A DNA stretch of 64,000 bases, from positions 1 to 64,000 of the forward strand of contig NZ_AUEC01000015.1 of NCBI RefSeq assembly GCF_000425785.1. Direction: 5' to 3'. A program made the position numbers and the translations under genes. The first letter of the stretch is position 1. Each line of letters starts with the position of its first letter. This document shows positions 17,436 through 27,900 of the stretch, piece by piece. The notes under the pieces are model-generated. The model did not search any database and had not been told where the DNA came from. It worked only from the letters and a program-made list of their open reading frames with translations. Source of the DNA: Pseudomonas taiwanensis DSM 21245. Its GTDB lineage: Bacteria > Pseudomonadota > Gammaproteobacteria > Pseudomonadales > Pseudomonadaceae.

Positions 17436-18704
17436 ATGTCGCGTAACAAGCGTTGGGCATCCGTGGCCGTTGCCCTTGCAGTAGCAGGGTTGGCGGCAGC
17501 GTTCGGGTTGATGTGGCGACCTGCTATCGAGCCGATCGAGCGGCCAGCAGCCTTCGATGCCGCGCAGATCGCTCGCGGCGCCAAGGTCGTTACAGCCGGA
17601 GACTGCGCGGTTTGCCATACACGTCCCGGTGGTAAATACCTGGCAGGTGGCCTGCCACTGGTAACGCCGTTTGGCACACTCTACAGCACCAACATCACGC
17701 CTGACGCCGAAACGGGCATTGGCCAGTGGCCGCTCGCAGCGTTCGAACGCGCCATGCGCGACGGGGTTTCCCGCGATGGGCATTTCCTTTATCCAGCCTT
17801 CCCATACAAGCACTATCGCCTGCTCAGCGATCACGACCTGGCGGACGCCTACGCCTATCTGATGAGCGGGCCGCCAGTGTATGAGCCCGCCTCCCCCAAC
17901 CGCATGAAGTTTCCAATGAACATTCGCCCGCTGGTCGCGGGCTGGAACCTTCTGTTCTTGCATACACAGCCCTTCGAGCCGACAGCGCAGCAATCGCCAC
18001 AGTGGAATCGTGGCCGCTATCTGGTCGAAGGCGCAGGCCACTGTGGCGGTTGCCACACGCCTTTGAACTTTCTCGGTGCCGAGAAAGACAGCCAGGCGCT
18101 TTCCGGTGGGCTGGTCGATGGTTGGGAAGCGCCCTCCCTGCTCGGCCTTGCCCGTCGCGAAAAGCCTTGGACGCAGGCACAGTTGGTGGGCTATCTGCAG
18201 GCCAAGGTGGTTGACGACCATGGCACCCCAGCCGGGCCGATGCGCCCGGTCAGCCAGGAACTGGCGCGACTGCCGCAGGCCGACGTCCAAGCCATTGCCC
18301 ACTACCTGCTGAGCTTGCCGGCGCCGCGTCGTAAACCGACCGACGACCATTCGGACACGGTGGTAACGGCTGAGTCAACCAGCCTTGGTCGCGATCTTTT
18401 CCAGGGCGCTTGCGCGGGCTGCCACGGTGCTGCGGCGCCGATGCGCACCATCGACGGCCGGCCTTCACTGGCGGCCACATCCGCGGCTCAGGCCCATGAG
18501 CCACGCAATTTCATCAAGACGGTACTTGAGGGCATTCCTCCCACACCCGGCGAGGCCGGCCCAGCCATGCCCCCCTTCGCTGCCAGCCTGAACGACCGAC
18601 AGCTCGCCGCCCTGGCCTCGTACGTCAGGCAGCAGGCGAACCCGGAGCAGCCGTGGAGCGGAGTGGACTCGACTATCGAAGCGCTGCGCGAGGAGGCCAA
18701 ATGA
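17436..18704 (+). CDS. Triple-haem cytochrome c, dehydrogenase subunit
   Basis: A 422-aa membrane-anchored periplasmic cytochrome with three CxxCH haem-binding sites: CAVCH (residues 57-61), CGGCH (about 200) and CAGCH (about 328). It starts with an uncleaved-signal-like helix, WASVAVALAVAGLAAAFGL. It belongs to the cytochrome subunits of gluconate/alcohol/aldehyde dehydrogenases, passing electrons to the ubiquinone pool or terminal oxidase. GAGGAG lies eight bases before the ATG at 17436. Its stop overlaps the next gene's start (ATGA), and the following genes encode a molybdenum hydroxylase, so this is its likely electron acceptor. Confidence 0.9.
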   Translation: MSRNKRWASVAVALAVAGLAAAFGLMWRPAIEPIERPAAFDAAQIARGAKVVTAGDCAVCHTRPGGKYLAGGLPLVTPFGTLYSTNITPDAETGIGQWPLAAFERAMRDGVSRDGHFLYPAFPYKHYRLLSDHDLADAYAYLMSGPPVYEPASPNRMKFPMNIRPLVAGWNLLFLHTQPFEPTAQQSPQWNRGRYLVEGAGHCGGCHTPLNFLGAEKDSQALSGGLVDGWEAPSLLGLARREKPWTQAQLVGYLQAKVVDDHGTPAGPMRPVSQELARLPQADVQAIAHYLLSLPAPRRKPTDDHSDTVVTAESTSLGRDLFQGACAGCHGAAAPMRTIDGRPSLAATSAAQAHEPRNFIKTVLEGIPPTPGEAGPAMPPFAASLNDRQLAALASYVRQQANPEQPWSGVDSTIEALREEAK

Positions 18705-19183
18705 GCAACGTCAATCTCACCGTCAACGGCAAGGTGCACAGCCTGGACATCGATCCGGACATGCCATTGCTCTACGCCTTGCGTAACCACCTGCAACTCA
18801 ACGGCGCCAAGTACGGCTGCGGGCTGGGCCAGTGTGGCGCCTGCACGGTCATCGTCGACGACAGGCCGGTGTTCTCGTGCGTGACGCCATGTTCAGGCAT
18901 GGAAGGCCGCAAGATCCGCACGCTCGAAAGCCTGGGCACGACAGAGCGGCCAGGCCCCCTGCAGCAAGCCTTCATCGATACCCAGGCGGCCCAGTGCGGT
19001 TACTGCATCGCTGGGATGATCATGCGCGCGCAGGCCCTGCTGGAGAAAAACCCTCGCCCCGACGAGGACACCCTTCGTGCCCACATGGCGACGAACCTGT
19101 GTCGCTGCGGCACGCACCTTCGGATCATTGAAGCGATCACCCGCGTCGTTGAAAACGGTGGAATCCATGTCGTCCAGAACTGA
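18701..19183 (+). CDS. 2Fe-2S subunit of molybdenum hydroxylase
   Basis: A 160-aa small subunit of the xanthine oxidase family (IorA/CoxS type). The plant-type ferredoxin cluster is CGLGQCGACTV (about residues 43-53, with a further Cys at FSC), and the second cluster domain has CGYCIAGMIM and LCRCGTHLRI. It carries electrons from the molybdenum centre to the cytochrome. It overlaps the cytochrome gene by 4 nt and the large-subunit gene by 17 nt, so the three are translated together. It has no signal sequence of its own and is presumably exported with the Tat-bearing large subunit. Confidence 0.92.
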   Translation: MSNVNLTVNGKVHSLDIDPDMPLLYALRNHLQLNGAKYGCGLGQCGACTVIVDDRPVFSCVTPCSGMEGRKIRTLESLGTTERPGPLQQAFIDTQAAQCGYCIAGMIMRAQALLEKNPRPDEDTLRAHMATNLCRCGTHLRIIEAITRVVENGGIHVVQN

Positions 19184-21398
19184 ATTCAGTCGCCGCGCAT
19201 TCCTTCAGGGCAGCAGCCTGCTGATGGCCTTCACGTTGATGCCAGCCGCGCGCAAGGCGCTGGCCGATACTGAGGTGGATACCCTGGGTACGCTCGTGCT
19301 CGCCCCGGATCTGCCCGGCAGCTTGCGCACCAACCCTTACCTGGACGCCTGGATCAGGGTTGGTGCAGAGGGGATCACCGTGTATACCGGCAAGGTGGAG
19401 CTAGGGACCGGCGTCAAGACCGCCCTTGTGCAGATTGCGGCAGAGCGTCTGGATGTCGCACCAACAGCGATCACCTTTCTCACGGCCGACACGGCCCTGA
19501 CGCCCAACGAAGGCTACACGGCCGGCAGCCACACGATCTTCGACAGTGGCACGGCGTTGTTCAACGCCGCTGCTCAGGTTCGCCAGATGCTCCTGGAGTC
19601 GGCCGCCAGACGCTGGGGCGTCGATGCCGCATCGCTGAAGACCGCTGACGCGATGATCATCGCCCCGTCCGGCCTGCGCATGAGTTATGCCGAGGCCGTG
19701 GCCGGTGTGGACTTGCATCGACACGCCAAGGCCGAGTCACCGCAAAGCGCACCGGAGCAGTTCAAGCTCATCGGCCACGCCATTCCACGCCTCGACATCC
19801 CTGCAAAAGTCACCGGCGCCGCGGCGTTCGTCCAGGACATGCGGCTACCGGGCATGGTCCACGCGCGGGTCATCCGGCCACCAAGGCCTCGCAGCACGCT
19901 CACCGGTTTCGATATGCAAGCTATTGAAAGCCTTCCAGGCATCGTCAAGGTGGTCAAGGATGGCAACTACCTCGCCGTGGTGGCCAAGGATGAATGGCAG
20001 GCCGTCACCGCCATGCGCGCAGGCTACGAATCAGCGACCTGGAGCGGCGCAGAGGTGATTGCGGACCAAGCCGTCATTCACCAGCTGCTGCCCAGGCTGC
20101 AATCCAGGCGCTACCCAATCAAGCATGAAGGCTCAGCGGCGCCTTCCAGTGGCAAGACGTATCGGGCGCGCGTCACCAAGCAATACTTGATGCACGGTTC
20201 GATCGGCCCCTCCTGTTCGGTGGCCTGGTTCAAGGACGGTACGCTGACGGTCTGGAGCCACACCCAAGGTGTATTCCCACTGCGCGCCGGCATCGCCGAG
20301 ATGGTCGGCCTGCCGCTAAGCGCCGTGCGTTGCATCCATGTCGAAGGCTCCGGATGCTACGGGCACAATGGCGCCGATGACGCGGCAGCCGACGCTGCGC
20401 TGATCGCCCTACAGGTGCCGGGCGTCCCGGTGCGTGTGCAGTGGATGCGTGAACAGGAGAACCTGTGGGAGCCCTACAGCTCGGCCATGCTCACCGAACT
20501 GGAGGCGGATCTGGACCGCAACGGCCGAATCAACCATTGGAAATACGAGCTCTGGACCACGCCGCATAACGAACGCATCACCAATGCCGGCCGCCTCGTG
20601 CCCGCGCGCCTGCTCGCTCGGCCGTTCACCTCGGCGCCCTCCATTCCGATCGCGCAGCCCGAAGGCGATGGTGACCGCAACGCAATCCCGTTGTACCAAA
20701 CGGGCGCGAGCACTATCGATATGAATTTCATCACGCAAATGCCATTTCGCACCTCGGCGATGCGCTCGCTTGGGGCGCACATCAACGTCTTCGCCATCGA
20801 GGCTTGCCTGGACGAACTGGCTGGCCAGGCAGGGGTGGATCCCGTGGAGTTCCGCCTGAGCCACCTCACCGACCCCAGGGCCCGGGCTGTCATCGAGCGG
20901 GCCCGCAGTGAATTCGGCTGGCCACGGCGATCGCCCACCCCAGGCTCGGGCATTGGCATGGGCTTCGCGCGCTACAAGAACATCATGGGCTACTGCGCAG
21001 TGGCGGTGGAAATCCAGGTACATCCGCAAACCGGCGAGATCGAGATCCAGCGGGTGGTCACGGCCGTCGATGTAGGACAGATCGTGAACCCCGATGGGCT
21101 GCGCAACCAGGTGGAAGGCGGCATCGTTCAGTCCAGCAGCTGGACGCTGTATGAGGCAGTCAGTTATGACGCCGGTGGTGTGCGCAGCTACGACTGGAGC
21201 GGCTATCCGATCCTGCGCTTCCCGCAGCTTCCCAAGCACGTGCAAGTGCACATGATCGACCAACCTGGCCAGCCCTTCCTCGGGGCCGCTGAAATCGTGC
21301 AGGGTCCGATGGCTGCCGCGCTGGGCAATGCGCTGGCAGATGCCACAGGACACCGACGGCTCGCCCTGCCGCTCACCCGTTCCGGTCAGCAAGGGTAG
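19167..21398 (+). CDS. Molybdopterin-binding subunit, aldehyde/N-heterocycle oxidase type
   Basis: A 743-aa large subunit of the isoquinoline 1-oxidoreductase/aldehyde dehydrogenase type, which hydroxylates a substrate at a molybdenum cytosine dinucleotide cofactor with water as oxygen source. A twin-arginine signal is present (SRRAFLQGSSLLMAFTLMPA, residues 7-26), placing the enzyme in the periplasm. Typical blocks are GKVELGTGVKTAL, AGSHTIFDSG, GSGCYGHNGADDAAADA, FRTSAMRSLGAH and FLGAAEIVQGP. The ATG at 19167 lies inside the previous gene. No FAD subunit is encoded nearby; the cytochrome replaces it. The substrate cannot be read from the sequence; aldehydes or N-heteroaromatics are likely. 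Confidence 0.9.
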   Translation: MSSRTEFSRRAFLQGSSLLMAFTLMPAARKALADTEVDTLGTLVLAPDLPGSLRTNPYLDAWIRVGAEGITVYTGKVELGTGVKTALVQIAAERLDVAPTAITFLTADTALTPNEGYTAGSHTIFDSGTALFNAAAQVRQMLLESAARRWGVDAASLKTADAMIIAPSGLRMSYAEAVAGVDLHRHAKAESPQSAPEQFKLIGHAIPRLDIPAKVTGAAAFVQDMRLPGMVHARVIRPPRPRSTLTGFDMQAIESLPGIVKVVKDGNYLAVVAKDEWQAVTAMRAGYESATWSGAEVIADQAVIHQLLPRLQSRRYPIKHEGSAAPSSGKTYRARVTKQYLMHGSIGPSCSVAWFKDGTLTVWSHTQGVFPLRAGIAEMVGLPLSAVRCIHVEGSGCYGHNGADDAAADAALIALQVPGVPVRVQWMREQENLWEPYSSAMLTELEADLDRNGRINHWKYELWTTPHNERITNAGRLVPARLLARPFTSAPSIPIAQPEGDGDRNAIPLYQTGASTIDMNFITQMPFRTSAMRSLGAHINVFAIEACLDELAGQAGVDPVEFRLSHLTDPRARAVIERARSEFGWPRRSPTPGSGIGMGFARYKNIMGYCAVAVEIQVHPQTGEIEIQRVVTAVDVGQIVNPDGLRNQVEGGIVQSSSWTLYEAVSYDAGGVRSYDWSGYPILRFPQLPKHVQVHMIDQPGQPFLGAAEIVQGPMAAALGNALADATGHRRLALPLTRSGQQG

Positions 21399-21438
21399 CC
21401 GGTGGCACTCGCGCCAGCGTTTACAGAGGTTACGGTAG

Positions 21439-22407
21439 ATGCAACATCTTGATGTGACGGTTCTCGAACAGGCCCTGGCCTGGGCTGACGAGGGGAAAAG
21501 TGTGTGGCTTTGCACTGTGCTCAGCACCTTCGGCTCGGCCCCGCGGTCGCCTGGCGCCATGCTGGTGGCCCTGCGATCCGGAGCACACAGCGGCTCATTG
21601 TCGGGCGGCTGCGTCGAAGAGGAATTTCTTGAAGCACTCGGCCGTGGCGAGCATGCCGCACCGGCGCAGGTCATCCGTTACGGCGGTACGGCCCAAGAGC
21701 GAAGTCGCCTGCAGTTGCCGTGTGGTGGCAGCCTGGACGTGCTGGTCGAGCACAGGCACCCGTGTGCGCAATGGCGTGACCACCTCAGGCAATTGCTCGA
21801 GGCTCTGCGCGGGCAGCATCGACTGACGCGCACGCTCGACCTGGAAAGCGGCCTCTTCAGCGTGAAAAGCCCTGTCGCGGGTGCAGATCCGGTGGTGCGT
21901 CTTGGCAGCCGCCTGGAGATCAACCTCGGGCCTGCGCTTCGCTTGTTGCTCGCCGGTCTGTCGCCGGTCGCCCAGGCATGCGGGCAGTTCGCCCGCGCAC
22001 TGGGCTTCGAGGTGATCGCCTGCGATCCGCGCGAAGAAGCCGCGGCGATGCCGATCGAGGGTGTGAAGCTGATTTCCATGTTGCCCTCGATGTACATCGC
22101 CAACGGCGGTTGTCACGCGGCAACCGCAGTGGTGGCATTGACCCACGACCCCAAGATCGATGACTTGGCCTTGATGGAGGCGGTACACACGCCTGCCTTC
22201 TACATCGGTGCGATGGGCTCGCGCCGGACTTCGGAAAAACGCGCGCAGCGGTTGCAGCGAATCGGCGGACTGTCGCCCGCGCAAGTGGACCGTCTACATA
22301 TGCCCATCGGGTTGGACATCGGCTCCAGAACGCCAGCCGAAATCGCTTTGTCGGTAATGGCCGATGTGCTGCGTGTTTACCGGGGCAAAGCCCGAGCGGC
22401 TCTTTGA
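21439..22407 (+). CDS. XdhC/CoxI-family molybdenum cofactor maturation protein
   Basis: A 322-aa protein of the XdhC family, which binds molybdenum cofactor, assists its sulfuration and inserts it into xanthine-oxidase-type enzymes. The N-terminal XdhC/CoxI domain shows VLSTFGSAPRSPGAML and LSGGCVEEEFLEAL; the C-terminal Rossmann-like domain shows VALTHDPKIDDLAL, YIGAMGSRRTSEKR and the terminal IGLDIGSRTPAEIALSV. It is 40 bp after the large subunit on the same strand and is clearly the dedicated chaperone of the operon. Synthesis from ATG 21439 follows a GAGG-containing spacer. Confidence 0.93.
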   Translation: MQHLDVTVLEQALAWADEGKSVWLCTVLSTFGSAPRSPGAMLVALRSGAHSGSLSGGCVEEEFLEALGRGEHAAPAQVIRYGGTAQERSRLQLPCGGSLDVLVEHRHPCAQWRDHLRQLLEALRGQHRLTRTLDLESGLFSVKSPVAGADPVVRLGSRLEINLGPALRLLLAGLSPVAQACGQFARALGFEVIACDPREEAAAMPIEGVKLISMLPSMYIANGGCHAATAVVALTHDPKIDDLALMEAVHTPAFYIGAMGSRRTSEKRAQRLQRIGGLSPAQVDRLHMPIGLDIGSRTPAEIALSVMADVLRVYRGKARAAL

Positions 22408-22567
22408 AGCTGCTTCCGTCGCAAGCTTTGCGAGTGGCGCAACGCACTTGCTCTGGTTGTGGTGATTATCAAATGCGGACCCGGGTCTTAACCTGACGTC
22501 ATCAAACGACAGCAACATCGCTGCACCTTCGACCCCGTATAAACACTGACTTGAAAGGAACTGAGTG

Positions 22568-23680
22568 ATGACCAGTAATCTGTTCAATCCTATTCGCGTG
22601 GGCGCTGTGGAACTTCCTCACCGTATCGCCATGGCACCCCTGACCCGATCGCGCGCAGGCCAACCAGGCGATGTGCCAACGCCCATGGCAGCGGAGTATT
22701 ACGGCCAGCGTGCCAGTGCAGCGCTGATCATCACCGAAGCCACGCAGATCTCCCAGCAGGGCCAAGGCTACGCCTGGACCCCGGGTATCTACACCCGTGA
22801 ACAGATCGAAGCCTGGAAACAGGTGAGCGATCAGGTGCATGAACGCGATGGCCGCATCTTTATGCAACTGTGGCACGTGGGACGTGTTTCGCACCCAAGC
22901 TTCCAGCCCGGCAACGGGCTACCGGTTGCTCCGAGCGCCATCGCAGCGCCCGGCAAGACCTTCATCGTCGACGAACAGGGCAATGGGGTCTGGGGTGATG
23001 TGCCGGTGCCGCGCGCGCTGGATACCGAGGAAATCGCCGGCATCATCGACGACTACCGCCATGCGGCGCTGAACGCCATCGAGGCCGGGATGGATGGTGT
23101 CGAGATTCACGCGGGCAATGGCTATCTGCTCGACCAGTTCATCAACAGCAACAGTAACGAACGCACCGATCCGTATGGCGGCTCCTATCGCAACCGGGCG
23201 CGCCTGCTGTTGGCCGTCGTCCAGGCAGTGGCGCAGGAAATCGGTGCAGATCGCGTCGGTGTGCGCCTGACCCCCATGGGACGGTTCATGGGGATGGGAG
23301 ACGACACTCCTCTGGAAACGTTCACCTACATCGTGGAGTCGCTGAACCGGTATGGGCTGGCCTACCTGCATCTGGTCGAGCCTGCGGTCGTCGGCACCGT
23401 CAAGGACGAGAACTTCGACCCCCGCTGGGACGAGATCATCCTCACGCTGCGGGATACCTGGAAAGGCGTACTGGTAATCGCGGGCGGATACGACGCTGCT
23501 TCTGCCGAGAAAGCGATCCGTGATGGCCGTGCGGACGTGGTAGCTTTCGGCAGGCCGTTTCTGGCCAACCCGGACTTACCACGCCGAATCCGCGAGGGCC
23601 TGCCGCTCAATACCCCCGACCCCGCGACCTTCTTCGGCGGCAACGAACGGGGCTACATCGACTATCCGACTCACCCGTAA
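22568..23680 (+). CDS. Old yellow enzyme family ene-reductase
   Basis: A 370-aa FMN-dependent NAD(P)H:flavin oxidoreductase of the OYE/NemA/xenobiotic reductase class, reducing activated C=C bonds and some nitro compounds. Blocks seen are LFNPIRVGAVELPHRIAMAPL, the FMN-binding WHVGRVSHPS, the substrate-binding His-Asn pair in VEIHAGNGYLLDQF, and SNERTDPYGGSYRNRARL; FGRPFLANPDLP is the phosphate-binding end. AAGGAA lies eight bases before ATG 22568. It lies 160 bp after xdhC and is followed by an MFS gene; it may be induced by electrophiles, but no operator was recognised. Confidence 0.93.
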   Translation: MTSNLFNPIRVGAVELPHRIAMAPLTRSRAGQPGDVPTPMAAEYYGQRASAALIITEATQISQQGQGYAWTPGIYTREQIEAWKQVSDQVHERDGRIFMQLWHVGRVSHPSFQPGNGLPVAPSAIAAPGKTFIVDEQGNGVWGDVPVPRALDTEEIAGIIDDYRHAALNAIEAGMDGVEIHAGNGYLLDQFINSNSNERTDPYGGSYRNRARLLLAVVQAVAQEIGADRVGVRLTPMGRFMGMGDDTPLETFTYIVESLNRYGLAYLHLVEPAVVGTVKDENFDPRWDEIILTLRDTWKGVLVIAGGYDAASAEKAIRDGRADVVAFGRPFLANPDLPRRIREGLPLNTPDPATFFGGNERGYIDYPTHP

Positions 23681-23764
23681 CGGGCGTTGCTGGCTGATGC
23701 AACGCGCCAGTCAAATTCATCACGCCGTGTCACTTTCACGCCGCCAGCGGCGCAAGGGGAAGTC

Positions 23765-24955
23765 ATGACTGCATCAACACCGCGTGCCCCATGGCTACCG
23801 ATTTGGGCGGGTCTTTGTGCCAGCCTCGTCGGTATCGGCCTGGCGCGTTTCGCCTATACCCCACTCATCCCGGCCCTCATCGAGGCCCATTGGTTTGCCA
23901 GCTCTGCAGTCGTTTTCCTGGGCGCTGCGAACCTCGCAGGCTACCTCATCGGTGCCTTGATCAGCCGACCGATCGCGACCAGATGGTCAAGTGCAAGCGT
24001 GCTCCGGTTCATGATGGTCCTGGTCAGCCTAGCATTTCTAGGCTGTGCCTGGCCCCTGTCGGTGAGCTGGTTCTTCTTCTGGCGGCTGCTATCGGGCGTC
24101 GCCGGGGGCGCGATCATGGTGCTGGCCGCAACGGCCATCCTCCCCCATGTCGCCACCCACCGCAGGGGGCTGGCAAGTGGTGCGATCTTCCTTGGAATCG
24201 GACTGGGAATCGCAGGTGCCGCCAGCCTGGTACCCTGGTTGCTGGACAAAGGCCTGCAACAAACCTGGCTCGGTCTTGCGGCGTTGTCGCTGCTGCTGAC
24301 GATCAGCAGCTGGGCGGGATGGCCAGCAGACCCTCCGCATCATCCGCCGACACCGACGCCGGCAAAGCCTGCAACGTCGGCGGCAGTGCTGGTCTTGTTC
24401 GGCCAGTACGCGCTGATGGCCACCGCGTTGGTCGCGCCCATGATGTTCCTGGTGGACTACATCAGCCGCGGCCTTGGTGCCGGCACTCATGCCGGTGCGC
24501 TGATATGGGGACTGTATGGTCTGGGCGCTATCGCGGGCCCCGTACTGTATGGGCTGCTGGCCGACCACTTGGGCGCACGGGCGGGCATTCGGATCGTGCT
24601 CTTCGCACAGTTGGTCGCAATGGGTGCATTGATTGAAAGCCATGACCTGCGACTGCTTGGCGCGGCAGCATTGCTGATCGGCTCTTTCCCGCCTGGCATT
24701 GTCCCGCTGGCACTTGCCAGGGTGCACAGCCTGGTCGAGGGGCATACACGGCAGAATGCGACCTGGAGCCGCGCCACGGTTTCGTTCGCGAGTTTCCAGG
24801 CAATCGCCGGATACGGATATTCAGCCCTGTTCGCGAGCAGCGATGGCCACTACGGCGTGCTGTTCAGCGTCGCGGCTGCTGCACTGGTCCTGGCGCTGCT
24901 GCTGGAGCTGATTCTAAAAAGCGAATCCCGAACAGCCGCCGTCCAGGCCATTTAA
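23765..24955 (+). CDS. YbfB/YjiJ-family MFS transporter
   Basis: A 396-aa inner-membrane protein with about twelve transmembrane segments. The opening WAGLCASLVGIGLARFAYTP and the following PALIEAHWF are characteristic of the YbfB/YjiJ family of major facilitators, whose substrates are mostly unknown. GGGGAAG stands four bases before ATG 23765. It follows the ene-reductase gene on the same strand with 84 bp between and ends at a bidirectional terminator. A role in exporting a small toxic compound would fit, but this is inference. Confidence 0.87.
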   Translation: MTASTPRAPWLPIWAGLCASLVGIGLARFAYTPLIPALIEAHWFASSAVVFLGAANLAGYLIGALISRPIATRWSSASVLRFMMVLVSLAFLGCAWPLSVSWFFFWRLLSGVAGGAIMVLAATAILPHVATHRRGLASGAIFLGIGLGIAGAASLVPWLLDKGLQQTWLGLAALSLLLTISSWAGWPADPPHHPPTPTPAKPATSAAVLVLFGQYALMATALVAPMMFLVDYISRGLGAGTHAGALIWGLYGLGAIAGPVLYGLLADHLGARAGIRIVLFAQLVAMGALIESHDLRLLGAAALLIGSFPPGIVPLALARVHSLVEGHTRQNATWSRATVSFASFQAIAGYGYSALFASSDGHYGVLFSVAAAALVLALLLELILKSESRTAAVQAI

Positions 24956-24959
24956 GAAC

Positions 24960-24981
24960 AAAGCCCGCGTGCGCGGGCTTT
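24960..24981. terminator. Bidirectional terminator hairpin
   Basis: AAAGCCCGCG (24960-24969) and CGCGGGCTTT (24972-24981) form a perfect 10-bp stem with A/T ends on both sides. It lies between the convergent MFS gene and tamB and can serve both. Confidence 0.8.
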
Positions 24982-24988
24982 GCTGCAC

Positions 24989-27900
24989 TTAAAAGTCCCG
25001 CTTGTAGAAGATGTCCAGCGAGCTTGCCAGCCCGCTGGCCGCTTCGAGATAGACCTTCTTGCTCAGCTTGTAGCGCAACGCGATGGTGTTGGCTGGCTCG
25101 AACACCCCTACCCCATAACGCAGGCTCAGTCGCTCGGTCAGGTTACCACTGGCCACGACGCTGGTGGCGTTGCCCGACCCCTCGGTATCGAGTTGGAAAT
25201 CGTCAATGCCAAGGCTCGATGCCAGGCTGCCGGTGATCCCGGCGCTGCCTGCCAGCCCAAGGCCCAGGGCAGCCTCGGCCAACATGTTACTGTCCTCGCC
25301 CGAGGCGCCCAACGGGCGGCCCAGCACCAGATAGGACAACGCTTGTTCCTGGCTCATCGCCGGTTCCGAGAACACCTGGGTGGTCGGTTGCTCGGCGCTG
25401 CCACTGAGGCGGATACCGGCAATCACATCGTCGACTTTGCGGATCGCCTCGATGTCCAGGTACGGCTGGTCGATGGGCCCTGCGAACAGCAAGCGCGCAC
25501 GACGAATGGTCAGGCGCTGGCCATAGGCACGGTAACGGCCATCGGCCAGGCTCAGTTCGCCACGGGTGTCCAGGTTATCGCCGATGTGTACATGCCCCAA
25601 CAGGTTGGCGGAGAGGCCGAAGCCGCTGAACGAGAGCTTGTCGCGTCCCACTTCTACGTCGATGTCCATGGCCACGGCCATGGGCGCCTTGCCCTCTTCG
25701 GTCTGGTGGCCGACGATGACGGTGTCGTCCGACACCTTCACCGTCGACGGTGGCAGCTCGCGCACGGTGATGTTGCCCTTGGGCACCAACACTTTGCCAG
25801 TGACCGACAGTTTGTCGTCGACCAGGCGCAGACTGAGGTCTGGCGCGACTTCCAGTTCTGCATACGGCTCGACCGTGACAGGCAATTGCTGACCCTGTAG
25901 GCGCACGTCCATGCCCAGGGCCTGGCCCCAGGTCAGGTGCCCGGAAAGTTGCCCGCGACCCGCCGCCCCGCTGCGCCAGTCGCCATTGAGTTGCACCCGT
26001 TCACCGGCGATCTGCGCTTGCAACGACAAGCCCTGCAAACTCACCGGCAGCTCGGCTCCGCTCACCTCGCCCCCGCTGAGCACCACGTCGCCATTGACCT
26101 GCGGTGCCAACAGGGTGCCGGAGAGCCGGCCACTGCCGTTCAACTGCCCGGCCAGCCGCTCGACCATGGGCACGAACGGTCGGGCGACCGAGAGGTCCAG
26201 GCCCGCCAGGCGGAAGTCACCCGACAGCGGTTTGTCCTTGCCCAACGGATCGAGGCGCGTGGTGACGTTGAGCTCGCCCAGCCGCTCGCCACGAAAATCC
26301 AGGCGGGTGTCGACCCGTCGCGGCGCCAGGGTGCTGTCCAGCCGCAGGGCCTGGTACGGGAAGTCGATCCAACGGCCGTTGTCGCGTACACGCAGGGTGC
26401 CGCCACTGGCGTCGATAACGATCTTGCCCTTGGGGCCGCTGGCGGGAACATCCAGATTGACGTCGGCATTGAGCAGCCCCTGCCAGGCAAAGTCCTTGGG
26501 CAACCACTGGGCCAGGCTCTCCAGCGGGAACTGCTTGAGGTGGTAACGCAGGCGCGGCTCAGGTGCCAGGCGCTGGTCGTCACCGCACAGGCTGGCCTGG
26601 CCGGAACGCCAGCAATGGGCGCCAAAGTCCAGTTGGCCGCTGGCCAGACGCTGCAAACGTGCCGGCCCTTGCAGTTGCCAATCCTGACCACCGGCCTGGA
26701 TCCGTCCGCTGGCCAGTCGGCCGCGCCAGTCGCCCTTGTTCAACTGGCCATCCAGACCCAAGTCGAGTTTCAGCTGCGGGCCATCCAAAGCCAGGGTCAG
26801 TGCCTGCTGCCGGATGTCGCCCTTGCCATTGGCCTGGAGCGTGCCGAGGGATGTTTCGCCCAGACGAATACCGCTGGCCTTGAGCTCGATCAGGCCGCGC
26901 TGGGCGTTATCCAGACGAGCATCCAGGTCCAGGCGCTGGATCCGGTTCTCGGCCTGGACCAGTTGCTGACCCTGCAGGTCCAGCGTGCCTTGGGGCGCCT
27001 TGAGTGTTCCGCTGATGTCCAGCCGGCCTTTGGCCTGCCCTTGCAGCCTTGGCCAAAGCTGGCCCAGGCGCGGCAGGTCAAGGTCCACCCGCCCGGCCAG
27101 GCGCTGCTGCATACTGCCGCTGCCGGTGATGCGGTTGTCCCCCAGCTGCACGGCCAAGGCGCCCAATGTCCAGCTCTGGGCAGCGCCCTGGGCCTCTACC
27201 TTGAGCACCGCCGGCTGACCACGCAGGCGCCCCTTTAGATCCAACTGGGCATCGAGGGTGAGTTGCTCGCCTTTGAACTCACCCTTGCTTCGCAACGGCC
27301 CCGCCAGGGTACCGGGTAGCTCGGCGAGCCAGTAAGCGGGATCGAGCGCCGACAGCTGCAGGTCGACATCCCACGCCAGTGTGTCGGCGAAACGCACGGC
27401 AACATTGCCGCTCGCCTTGCCCTGGCCTGCCACCAGCGCCAGTTGCGGCAACCGAACCTGGCCCAGGTCGCCTTCGAACGGGCTGGCCAACGTGAAGGCA
27501 CCTGCCGGGCCGTCGAGTTCACCCTTGAACGTACCTTGGTAACTGCCATCGCGGTAATGCACCTGGGCATCGAGGCGCTTGAGGCTGACTTCAGGCGGGG
27601 TTTCCAAGGGGTACAGGCGCAGCCAGGGGAAGTCCAGCCAATCCAATTGGGCATCGGCCTGCAGGGCGTTCTGCCAATCGGCGGTGGCACTTAGCTTCAA
27701 CCGCTGGGTTTCACTGGCGCTCAGGTCCAAGGCATCGAGTCTTGCCCCCTTGGCATCCACACGCCCCGCCAGCACCAGCGACACGGGGGCTTGTTCGGCA
27801 GGCAAACTGGCCGAGCCAGTCAGCTGATAACCCTTTAGCAAGTCACCCTCGGCGTCCAGCTTGAGCTGGTTGAGTTGCACGGTGTCCGGAAGCGCAGCTG

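Noticed and set aside
17046..18350. A 434-codon minus-strand frame opposite the cytochrome c gene
   Set aside because: The cytochrome gene on the plus strand has three haem motifs in order; the antisense product has none.
20409..21674. A 421-codon minus-strand frame over the molybdenum hydroxylase large subunit
   Set aside because: It lies wholly opposite conserved sequence of the molybdopterin subunit and has no recognisable family.
25937..27238. A 433-codon plus-strand frame within tamB
   Set aside because: It is antisense to a full-length tamB; the Gln/Ala/Leu-rich product has no family.
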